Assembly (NCBI GenBank): GCA_964609625.1
Contig: CAZSRS010000062.1
Coordinates: 1-17,241, forward strand
Origin: G963674665 sp964609625
GTDB taxonomy: Bacteria; Desulfobacterota; Desulfovibrionia; Desulfovibrionales; Desulfovibrionaceae
Reading direction: 5' to 3'
DNA: 17,241 nt
Positions 1 through 6,033 of this stretch are shown here, one piece after another. The notes beneath the pieces are model-generated. The model saw only the letters and a program-made list of their open reading frames with translations, did no database searches and was not told the origin of the DNA. Within the stretch, counting starts at the first letter, position 1; every line of letters begins with the position of its first letter. The translations under genes were made by a program, and so were the position numbers.

Positions 1-34
1 AGAAAATTTAAACCGTTTCCCCCTCTGCTACAAT
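1..34 (+). repeat. Degenerate terminal CRISPR repeat
   Basis: Positions 13-34 match repeat nucleotides 15-36 exactly, while 1-12 have diverged to an A/T-rich stretch. Loss of the 5' half is typical of the oldest repeat at the end opposite the integration site. Where intact repeats have the -35 box TTGACC, this one has TTTAAA (7-12). The TGC-TACAAT extended -10 is intact (26-34), so spacer 1 may still be transcribed. The window starts here, so I cannot rule out further array to the left. Confidence 0.8.
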
Positions 35-72
35 CGCGCCGACGCTGGAGACGCGGCAGGCCTAGTTGCGGC

Positions 73-100
73 TTGACCCCGTTTCCCCCTCTGCTACAAT
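73..100 (+). promoter_or_regulatory. Promoter embedded in each CRISPR repeat (first full copy shown)
   Basis: Within the repeat, TTGACC (73-78) is followed after 16 nt by TACAAT (95-100), which is preceded by TGC as an extended -10. The same pair recurs at 139-166, 205-232, 271-298, 337-364 and 403-430. Transcription would begin about seven nucleotides into the following spacer, giving crRNAs with a free 5' end and no need for 5' trimming. Repeat-internal promoters with this TACAAT end are established for II-C arrays such as Neisseria meningitidis. Here the -35 box also lies wholly inside the repeat. The copy at 403-430 has no spacer after it and points into the cas2 side. Confidence 0.85.
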
Positions 101-430
101 TCGCTCTTGCACCTCGGCCAAGACCTCTGCGTTGCGGCTTGACCCCGTTTCCCCCTCTGCTACAATTCCCAGAGCCGCTCCATGCCCCGCCACTTGGTTG
201 CGGCTTGACCCCGTTTCCCCCTCTGCTACAATCCGAAACTGGTGCTGGTGACGGTGTGCGCCGTTGCGGCTTGACCCCGTTTCCCCCTCTGCTACAATCT
301 TGGGCATCACAGGCCGTGACAGCGTACCGTTGCGGCTTGACCCCGTTTCCCCCTCTGCTACAATGCGCGACGTGGGCAGCAGCTCGATCCGGCTGTTGCG
401 GCTTGACCCCGTTTCCCCCTCTGCTACAAT

Positions 431-500
431 ACGTTGCAGATAATCACCTTATATCATTGAAAAATATAAGGGATAGTTGCGTCCTTTTCACGCAGAAAGA
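431..500. promoter_or_regulatory. Candidate CRISPR leader between array and cas2
   Basis: This 70-bp stretch between the last repeat and the cas2 stop codon is markedly AT-rich compared with its surroundings. It contains a perfect 8-bp inverted repeat, CCTTATAT (447-454) and ATATAAGG (464-471), with a 9-nt loop and no following T-run, so it is not an ordinary terminator. Because the degenerate repeat is at the other end of the array, this side is the likely site of spacer integration. That would put the leader downstream of the array in the sense of transcription. The leader role is inferred; the inverted repeat and base composition are seen directly. Confidence 0.5.
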
Positions 501-830
501 TCAGAAAAGGGACAATTGTTGCGTCTTTTTTCTCGGCTGGCGGACCTGGGCGTGGAAGCTGATGATATTTTCGTATTGCCGGTCCGTGAAGGAGAGAATG
601 TCCACCATTCCGCCATCCGGCAGATTGCCACGGATGCTTTTCACATAGTGCTCGACCTTTTCCTTCCCAGGGCAGCAGCGCAGATACACCGAGAACTGAC
701 TCCGCTCAAAACCAAGGTCCAGAAGGTGCTGCCTGAACGCATTCGCCGCCTTGCGCTCCTTTTTCGTCAGCACGGGAAGGTCGAACATCACAAGCATCCA
801 CATGATTCGGAATCCACTCAGGACCGGCAT
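501..830 (-). CDS. cas2: CRISPR-associated endoribonuclease/integrase subunit Cas2
   Basis: A 109-aa protein of normal Cas2 size. It has the ferredoxin-like first strand ending in the conserved Asp (VMFDLP, D17), then the KKERKAANAFRQHLLDLGF helix and the QFSVYLR strand seen in type II Cas2 proteins. Cas2 forms the dimeric core of the Cas1-Cas2 integrase that inserts new spacers. The start lies 13 nt inside the 3' end of cas1, so translation is probably coupled; Met10 or Met12 are possible later starts. It is the last gene of the cas9-cas1-cas2 operon. The promoter of the terminal repeat (403-430) would produce RNA antisense to its 3' end. Confidence 0.96.
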   Translation of the reverse strand: MPVLSGFRIMWMLVMFDLPVLTKKERKAANAFRQHLLDLGFERSQFSVYLRCCPGKEKVEHYVKSIRGNLPDGGMVDILSFTDRQYENIISFHAQVRQPRKKTQQLSLF

Positions 831-1738
831 TGTTCTGCCTCGTGATGCAGGAGGATGAGTTTCTCGGGCAAAACCAGGTCGCGACGTTCACCGCAATAGA
901 CGGCAGCAAGGGAGTCCGCGCAGGAACGAATGCAGTTGCCGACGGTGCTGCACTTTCCGGCGGTTTCCATGTCCAGCGTGGAGACGGTTTGCAGCACTTG
1001 TTTGGCTTGAGGCGTCAATTCCTCCACCCCTTGCTTCTGTAGGTGCAGCACCAGCATGTCTACTACGGGGCGAAACGGTTCCATGAGGTCATCCACCAAT
1101 GGCATGGGATTGCGGGCGTTGCGATGGAACACGCCAAACGCCGGATGCAGGCCCGCAAGCATCAGCGAACGGGCCACAATGGCACGCAATACAGTATAGC
1201 CGTAATTGAGAAGGCCGTTGATTCCAGGAGAATGCCTGTCGCGTTTGAAATCCATGCCAAAGCACAGGAGCCAGTAAACACGGGCGGCTTTGGCCTCGGT
1301 GTTGTCGGGATCCCCGGACTTGACTGAACGCGAAAGCATCTGGAGATGCCCCCCAGAGTGCCCGCGTAGGGCGACATGTTGCGCCTGCATGGAGATTTTT
1401 GCGCATACCAGGGCCTGCCACAGCCGTTTTCGCGTGGGCGTCGATGCCGCAATCTGGTGCTGGATGCGTTCGCTGCTGCGGTGGTGCCCGACCAGGGACC
1501 AGACGAAGGCAACAGGCAGCATTGTGCGACTGCAGATGACAACAGGAACACACCTCTCGGCGAGAGACACAAGCAATTCATTGCTCCAGGTGATGCCGTG
1601 GCCGCAGGCCAGGACCATGGATAGATCGTCCAGGGGCAGGCGGCCAAGGCGCTCACCGGCGGCATAGACGGCGAGGAATCCGCGTTCCTTGCACAGGTGC
1701 CGGTTGTCACCCGCTATTTCCACTGCATGGGGTAGCAT
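818..1738 (-). CDS. cas1: CRISPR-associated endonuclease/integrase Cas1
   Basis: A 306-aa protein, the usual length for type II Cas1. The N-terminal beta domain carries the family-like DLSMVLACGHGITWSNELLVSLAE segment. The metal-binding residues are all visible: E148 in NTEAKAARVYW, H205 in FGVFHRNARN and E220 in DDLMEPFRP. Cas1 catalyses the two transesterifications that insert a prespacer at the leader-repeat junction. The ATG at 1738 overlaps the 3' end of cas9 by 32 nt, and a GGAG about 10 nt upstream of it can serve as ribosome site. There is no csn2 or cas4, which is the defining gene content of subtype II-C. Confidence 0.97.
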   Translation of the reverse strand: MLPHAVEIAGDNRHLCKERGFLAVYAAGERLGRLPLDDLSMVLACGHGITWSNELLVSLAERCVPVVICSRTMLPVAFVWSLVGHHRSSERIQHQIAASTPTRKRLWQALVCAKISMQAQHVALRGHSGGHLQMLSRSVKSGDPDNTEAKAARVYWLLCFGMDFKRDRHSPGINGLLNYGYTVLRAIVARSLMLAGLHPAFGVFHRNARNPMPLVDDLMEPFRPVVDMLVLHLQKQGVEELTPQAKQVLQTVSTLDMETAGKCSTVGNCIRSCADSLAAVYCGERRDLVLPEKLILLHHEAEQCRS

Positions 1739-4700
1739 GTCGCGGCATCTCCGGATAGATCACCTTTCCTGCGGGAGTGACAAACACGGGACGTGCGCCG
1801 CAGTTAGCCAATGCCGAAGGACTGCATTTATAAATGAATGAAAAGGCATCCAGGTTGTCCCTATTGCGTTTGTCCACATTGGCCTCGAAATGCTCTGCAA
1901 GGGCGATTTGTTTCTCAGAGATTCTCGTGACATAAGCAATGATTAGCCGTCCCTGATGCTCGATTTCGAGCATGTCGTTGATGAACAGTCGCGTTATAAG
2001 GGCATGCCCAGTGGCTTCCATCACCGGTTGAAAACCTGGTCGGTTGGCGTCCATGGTGGAGACGATCTCGCCGATCCACGCGCCATCCTGTTGCATATAT
2101 ATGGCATAGTATGCGTTGCTGTCGCCCTTGAACCCCTTGTACTCCCTTCCTTCCCTGTCATTGATCGGGATCAGGGTGATGGTCTCGCGCAGCCTGACCC
2201 TGCGGATGCCACGTTTTGACGCAAACGAGGCGATACGTTCAGTAAATTCTTTATCGTCTACAGAGACAAGTTTCTTTATCTCGGTCTCGGCTCTTTTCGC
2301 GGGCAAATCACGTAATTCCAGAATTCGATGCCGGCACGCGGTGTGATCAAGGCCCGTTACCTCCGCAAGCAGTGATGCCCCCAGCGTCAACCCCTTGATT
2401 TTCAGAATGTCCGGGACTTTGTTGATGGTCTCGATGCCCACGCGATGCTGGGCATTGCCGGGTACTCCGTTTGGTGCGAGAATGCCGTATGCGGTATCAT
2501 TGTGCAGTCGTCCCCTAACACCGTGATCCGTCTTGTGAGAAACGACGACAGCAGCGATGGCATTGAGGACGTCCACGCGGAAATCGGGCCAAGGCGGTTG
2601 CAGATCGGCGAGAAAACGATGCAACCCTTGTTCTTGCTCGCGTGCGTGATGTGTTGCCACCCGTTGCAGCAACGATCTGTCCATCACGCCGATGAGCGCC
2701 GCATCCCGAGCGTGATGTCTGTGGTCGATCCTGTCTTTGGGAGGAAAGCCCCAGCGGGCGGCGAGCAGGGAGGTGAGTCGCCCCGGTGTGACCCAGACTT
2801 GTTTTGGGTCGCAGATGCAGCAGAGGTATTGGCGGGCCACGCGGGAGATGTATTGCGTGTCGGTGAGTTGTCGGTCGAGGAAGTCTCGTTTGTCCTCATA
2901 GTGCTGCATGGCATCCGAGGCAAATCGCCAGCGTTTGTTTGCCGGCATGTTTGCCCCTCTGGATACGATGTCCTCCCAGAAGTACCCGTCTGGCGAGCTG
3001 CCGAAGGCCTCGAACGGCGAGCGGTTTCCCTTCAGGCGATTGGCCCGGCGCAAGCCCACGGTTTTGTTGGCAGGGCTGTTGTCCAGGGTGCGGGCAAAGG
3101 GGAGAATGTGCTCAACTTCCACTTCTTGGGAGAAGAGTCGAGTCAGGGAGATGTGCTCCCCGGTATAGGGGCAGCAACGGGCAGCCGGATCCCTGTGCAA
3201 TTCTTCCCACAGACGCAGGCGCAGGAGTGAATCACCCGTCACGGCAATGCCATGGGATTGGAGTTCCGACCTGCGTCTGTCATTGGACTGTTGTTGCTCC
3301 TTCTGACGTTTCATGATTTCACGGCGGGCCATGAGGCCGTGTTTCAGATCGCGCCCCACTTCCAGGACCACTTGCGCCGGGTGGCCGTGTTCCTTGAGAA
3401 TCTCGTTGACCACACGCCTGACTTGGTTGAGGGTGATGTGCACGCTGGGGTTGGCGATGCGTCCATATCGCCTTTCGTTGCTCTCCCTGTTGTCTCCGGA
3501 ACCGAAGCTGGTGTAGCGCTGTAACGGGATGCCATAGTAAGGGAGGCGATCATGGATCTCGCCGGTGTGGAAATTGGAGTGAGATGTGTATCCTGCCTTG
3601 AGAACGGCATCGGCGTAAGGAATCACCTCGGCTTCAAGGGCCTGGGTCACGTTGCGTAAGGCTTCCCGGCACAGGCGAGAGTAGCCGGCGGGAGGCGCCA
3701 TGTTGGCCAGGGCGGAGGCATTATCCGGAGGAATTCCCCAATCGTTGACCAGAATTGCGGTCAGTTCGCTTTCGTCTTCTGCCTCCAACAGCAGGTCCAC
3801 GATGCGTTCTTGCTCTTCCCAGGGGTAGCCGAACCAGGCCTTGCCAAAGAGGTTTTTCTTCGAAAGCAAGGCTGCCGTGGCATCGCCCTTGAGTTTATCG
3901 CGGTTCTCGCCCTCGAGGTTGAAGGAGCTGCCTGGAGGGAGCCCCAGCTTTGTCCGCATGGTAGTGAATGCCAAATCTTTACCTGTCAGGAGGTGAGCCG
4001 CCAAGAAATCTCTTTCAGTCAGAGTCAGGGGGCGTTCCCGCAGTTCAGGCGAAATCATCCGTAACTGGTTGAGTTCCTGGTAGATGCGAAAGCGCTGCGC
4101 AACGGGGAGAAAGGAGGGAGCGCGTTGCTTGTCCGGCTCCAGAGTGCAGCGCCCGGGATTAACTGGCTTGAGTTTGCGTTGAAAAAAAATGGTGTCACGA
4201 AGTTCTTCTCGGATTGTGTCTGTCAGCTCCGGATGAAACCGGGCTTGGGCTTCCCAGAGTCTGTCGAATTCCTCTTCAACGAGAGAGCGGTCCGGATAGA
4301 ATTCATAGGCAGCCTTGGCGCCTTTGCCGATGAGGCGGGAGCGCACGGTGAGCCCGGCGCAGCGTCTTCCATGAAGATATTCACCAAGTGTCTTGCTTCC
4401 GATCAGTTGACGCAGGCGTTGAATGGCAGGCTTGACTTTACCCGAGTCTGCGTCGCCGTCGGTCTTGCGGTTGCTTTTAAAGCCCCGACGTTGGTTGAGA
4501 TGAAAAAGGGCTCGGCCCAGTTCATGAAGGGCAAGGGGCGCATGCATGCCCGTGGCGCGGAGGACATAGGGATCGAGCCTCTCCAGTTCTTTTTGTGCGG
4601 CAACGGAAGAGGGCATGAGCCCATGTGCGACAAGGGCCTGCATCAGCTGCGAACGGCGTTGTATATAACGATCATGCATGCGCCGCATTTGCCGTGCCAA

Positions 4701-4874
4701 GCGTCTGTCCACTGCGAGGGAAGCCTTGCTCTTTGCATCGCGGCCGTCAGGGAAAATGCGTACGCCCATGGTACGAACGCCTGTGGGGAGGCCATCGTCA
4801 TTCAAGTCGAGCATGCACCAGCCCAGGGAATTGGTCCCCAGGTCCAAAGCCAGCCGATAGCTACCTGCGATCAT
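1707..4874 (-). CDS. cas9: Type II-C CRISPR RNA-guided endonuclease Cas9 (compact, 1055 aa)
   Basis: RNA-guided DNA endonuclease that uses crRNA:tracrRNA. RuvC-I is at the N-terminus (LALDLGTNSLGW, catalytic D11). An Arg-rich bridge helix spans about 57-80, followed by an alpha-helical recognition lobe. RuvC-II is QVVLEVGRDLK (E505). The HNH domain (about 530-670) has VEVEHILPF with catalytic H589 and N603. RuvC-III has HHARDA (H721, D724), and a PAM-interacting region fills about 800-1055. All nuclease residues are present; the acidic residue before the HNH histidine is Glu (E588) where many Cas9s have Asp. A strong AAGGAGGAGG precedes the ATG. At 1055 aa it is smaller than Neisseria Cas9. 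cas1 and cas2 follow with overlaps, and the tracrRNA gene lies just upstream on the opposite strand. Its base composition is less GC-rich than nadD-proA, which fits lateral acquisition. The PAM cannot be read from the sequence. Confidence 0.98.
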   Translation of the reverse strand: MIAGSYRLALDLGTNSLGWCMLDLNDDGLPTGVRTMGVRIFPDGRDAKSKASLAVDRRLARQMRRMHDRYIQRRSQLMQALVAHGLMPSSVAAQKELERLDPYVLRATGMHAPLALHELGRALFHLNQRRGFKSNRKTDGDADSGKVKPAIQRLRQLIGSKTLGEYLHGRRCAGLTVRSRLIGKGAKAAYEFYPDRSLVEEEFDRLWEAQARFHPELTDTIREELRDTIFFQRKLKPVNPGRCTLEPDKQRAPSFLPVAQRFRIYQELNQLRMISPELRERPLTLTERDFLAAHLLTGKDLAFTTMRTKLGLPPGSSFNLEGENRDKLKGDATAALLSKKNLFGKAWFGYPWEEQERIVDLLLEAEDESELTAILVNDWGIPPDNASALANMAPPAGYSRLCREALRNVTQALEAEVIPYADAVLKAGYTSHSNFHTGEIHDRLPYYGIPLQRYTSFGSGDNRESNERRYGRIANPSVHITLNQVRRVVNEILKEHGHPAQVVLEVGRDLKHGLMARREIMKRQKEQQQSNDRRRSELQSHGIAVTGDSLLRLRLWEELHRDPAARCCPYTGEHISLTRLFSQEVEVEHILPFARTLDNSPANKTVGLRRANRLKGNRSPFEAFGSSPDGYFWEDIVSRGANMPANKRWRFASDAMQHYEDKRDFLDRQLTDTQYISRVARQYLCCICDPKQVWVTPGRLTSLLAARWGFPPKDRIDHRHHARDAALIGVMDRSLLQRVATHHAREQEQGLHRFLADLQPPWPDFRVDVLNAIAAVVVSHKTDHGVRGRLHNDTAYGILAPNGVPGNAQHRVGIETINKVPDILKIKGLTLGASLLAEVTGLDHTACRHRILELRDLPAKRAETEIKKLVSVDDKEFTERIASFASKRGIRRVRLRETITLIPINDREGREYKGFKGDSNAYYAIYMQQDGAWIGEIVSTMDANRPGFQPVMEATGHALITRLFINDMLEIEHQGRLIIAYVTRISEKQIALAEHFEANVDKRNRDNLDAFSFIYKCSPSALANCGARPVFVTPAGKVIYPEMPRHATPCSGNSG

Positions 4875-4887
4875 GGCCTCCTCCTTC

Positions 4888-4916
4888 TTGCCATTGTCAG
4901 GGGAAGTGTATATAGT
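4888..4916 (+). promoter_or_regulatory. Predicted tracrRNA promoter
   Basis: TTGCCA (4888-4893) and TATAGT (4911-4916) are separated by 17 nt, a near-consensus sigma70-type promoter. It reads rightward and gives a start at about 4923, a few bases before the anti-repeat. It overlaps the 5' untranslated region and ribosome binding region of cas9 on the other strand. The A/T stretch 4909-4916 could also serve a divergent cas9 promoter, but I found no convincing -35 for that direction. Confidence 0.7.
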
Positions 4917-4922
4917 GTGGAT

Positions 4923-5015
4923 AACCTTTGTAGCAGAAGGTGAAACGGGGTCTTCAGCAAGCCGTTAACAAGCTGAAGAGCACCAGTAAGGCGGGTTCAG
5001 GCCCGCCTTTTTTTT
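4923..5015 (+). ncRNA. tracrRNA: tracrRNA of the type II-C system
   Basis: Positions 4927-4969 are complementary to almost the whole 36-nt CRISPR repeat. GAAACGGGGT (4942-4951) and CAAGCCG (4958-4964) pair perfectly with the repeat. Between them CTTCAG (4952-4957) has no partner and would be the bulge separating lower and upper stems of the guide duplex. Downstream, GCT-GAAG-AGC (4972-4981) can form a small nexus-like hairpin. Alternatively CTTCAGC (4952-4958) can pair with GCTGAAG (4972-4978), a structure that excludes the lower stem. The transcript ends in a GC-rich hairpin and eight Ts. Predicted length is about 93 nt; the start is inferred from the promoter. Its role is to pair with crRNA for RNase III processing and to scaffold Cas9. 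Confidence 0.92.
4990..5015 (+). terminator. Intrinsic terminator of tracrRNA
   Basis: GGCGGG (4990-4995) pairs with CCCGCC (5002-5007) across a six-nt loop, whose outer T and G can add a wobble pair. Eight Ts (5008-5015) follow. This is a textbook Rho-independent terminator, and its hairpin would also remain as the 3' stem-loop of the mature tracrRNA. Confidence 0.93.
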
Positions 5016-5079
5016 CGGAAGAGTAACATGGAAGATGAGCTGACTTCAATAGAGCTGACGACGTATCCAGACAGTGGAC

Positions 5080-5946
5080 TTAACCCCTACACCCCCTTCT
5101 CCCCCAGATTGAGTTCACCTCACTTTCCTGGCGCAGCAGTTCCAGCTCCACGCACTCCGGCAGCAGGCCACGCAGGATGCGTCCCTCCACCCAGGCGCGG
5201 CGGATCATGGCGCCGCTGACATCCAGGCGGGGCAGGGGCAGATAGATCAGCCCATAGTGGGGTGACGTTTCCGGTGACGTTTCTTGTGGCAGTGCGGGTG
5301 GCGTTTCAGGTGACGGTGCAAGTGACGTTTCCGATAACGTTTCGGGTGACGCTGTGGGGGGCGGGGCAGGGCGCTCCCTGTCGGCCGTGAGGCTCCGGGA
5401 GCTTGCTGGCGCGGGGGGGAAGCTCCAGGCGGCCAGCGCGTGCTCCGGCGGCGTGTTCTGCCGCGCCTCGGGCCAGTGGACGTGCACGAAGCCGCGCACC
5501 GCGTCCAGATCGCCCCCCACTCGCGGCACCACCACCAGGGTGGCCTGGAAGGGCAGATCCAGCCCCTGTTTCCAGGACTCCAGGGTCAGCAGGTCCCCGG
5601 CGCCCAGGACGAAATACGGCTGGCCCGCGGGGTACCGCTCCCTGTAGGCGGCAAGGGTGTCTATGGTGTAGGAAGGGCCGGGGCGCTCTTGTTCCATGGT
5701 GTTCAGCTCCAGGCCGGGGAGGCGTGGCGCCCCCCCCTCGATACCCAGGGCCAGGGCCAGGCAGCGCGCGCGCAGGGCAAAGGGCAGGAGTTCGCTGTCT
5801 TCCTTATGCGGGGGGCGATAACAGGGCATGAACTCCAGCCGGGGGAGGCCCAGGCGCTCCAGGACCTCCACGGCCAGGCGCAAATGCCCCACGTGCGGGG
5901 GGTTGAAGCTCCCGCCCAGGATGCCGAAACGGTGGTCGTGGGCCAT
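5080..5946 (-). CDS. nadD: Nicotinate-nucleotide adenylyltransferase with a Pro/Ser/Thr repeat insertion
   Basis: Converts nicotinate mononucleotide and ATP to deamido-NAD, a step in NAD synthesis. The N-terminus has the nucleotidyltransferase signature GGSFNPPHVGHL (11-22, HxGH type). SYTIDTL (92-98), LGAGDLL (114-120) and the C-terminal SGAMIRR (244-250) match NadD. At 288 aa it is longer than the usual roughly 200-220 aa. The extra length is a low-complexity segment at about 175-230 rich in S, P, E and T, partly coded by a 12-bp tandem repeat. It sits before the C-terminal motif and so probably loops out of the fold. The gene follows proA by 75 bp. No good ribosome site is seen near the start; the nearest GGAG is about 13 nt away. 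Its stop lies 64 bp from the tracrRNA terminator, marking the edge of the CRISPR cassette. Confidence 0.93.
   Translation of the reverse strand: MAHDHRFGILGGSFNPPHVGHLRLAVEVLERLGLPRLEFMPCYRPPHKEDSELLPFALRARCLALALGIEGGAPRLPGLELNTMEQERPGPSYTIDTLAAYRERYPAGQPYFVLGAGDLLTLESWKQGLDLPFQATLVVVPRVGGDLDAVRGFVHVHWPEARQNTPPEHALAAWSFPPAPASSRSLTADRERPAPPPTASPETLSETSLAPSPETPPALPQETSPETSPHYGLIYLPLPRLDVSGAMIRRAWVEGRILRGLLPECVELELLRQESEVNSIWGRRGCRG
5261..5356. repeat. 12-bp minisatellite inside nadD, eight units
   Basis: Eight head-to-tail 12-bp units run from 5261 with consensus GGTGACGTTTCN. Units begin at 5261, 5273, 5285, 5297, 5309, 5321, 5333 and 5345; the first two are nearly identical, and the third and eighth are the most diverged. 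Because 12 is a multiple of three, unit gain or loss keeps the nadD frame. It would add or remove four residues of the S-P-E-T type (residues about 198-229). Confidence 0.9.
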
Positions 5947-5962
5947 GGTCGCTGCTCGGCTC

Positions 5963-6033
5963 CGGTTCGGGCTCGGTTCGGGTTCGTCTCTGGCCCGGGT
6001 CAGGTCCGGATCAGGTCCGGATCAGGCCCGGAC
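5963..6033. repeat. 11-bp tandem repeats between proA and nadD
   Basis: Two short period-11 tandem tracts occupy most of the 75-bp gap. CGGTTCGGGCT (5963-5973) is followed by CGGTTCGGGTT (5974-5984). CAGGTCCGGAT is repeated at 6001-6011 and 6012-6022, with a third diverged copy at 6023-6033. The proA stop codon (6022-6024, reverse strand) spans the junction of the last two units, so the array reaches into the end of proA. Every unit junction recreates a TGA in that strand, so slippage need not extend the protein. Confidence 0.8.

Larger units (their letters stand above)
1..430 (+). CRISPR. Type II-C CRISPR array, 7 repeats and 6 spacers, left end possibly cut by the window
   Basis: Six identical 36-nt repeats start at 65, 131, 197, 263, 329 and 395. 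They begin GTTGCGGCTTGACCCC and end CTCTGCTACAAT. A seventh, at 1-34, keeps only the last 22 nt of the repeat (13-34). All six spacers are exactly 30 nt: 35-64, 101-130, 167-196, 233-262, 299-328 and 365-394. The + strand is the guide strand, because the tracrRNA anti-repeat at 4927-4969 is complementary to this orientation and repeat ends of the TACAAT type are typical of II-C arrays. Spacers are GC-rich, as expected for phage or plasmids of a GC-rich host; I see no protospacer for them in this window. cas2 lies on the right and converges on the array. Reading frames through the array are repeat artefacts. Confidence 0.98.

Noticed and set aside
476..525. GTTGCGTC twice (476-483, 518-525), resembling the start of the CRISPR repeat
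   Set aside because: Only GTTGCG matches the repeat, one copy is in cas2, and the rest does not align; likely chance.
62..648. Open reading frames through the CRISPR array on both strands, with repeated peptides such as TPFPPLLQ
   Set aside because: They arise because repeat plus spacer is 66 nt, a multiple of three; they are array artefacts.
5028..5219. Short + strand open frame between tracrRNA and nadD
   Set aside because: It mostly overlaps nadD antisense, has no ribosome site and no family resemblance.
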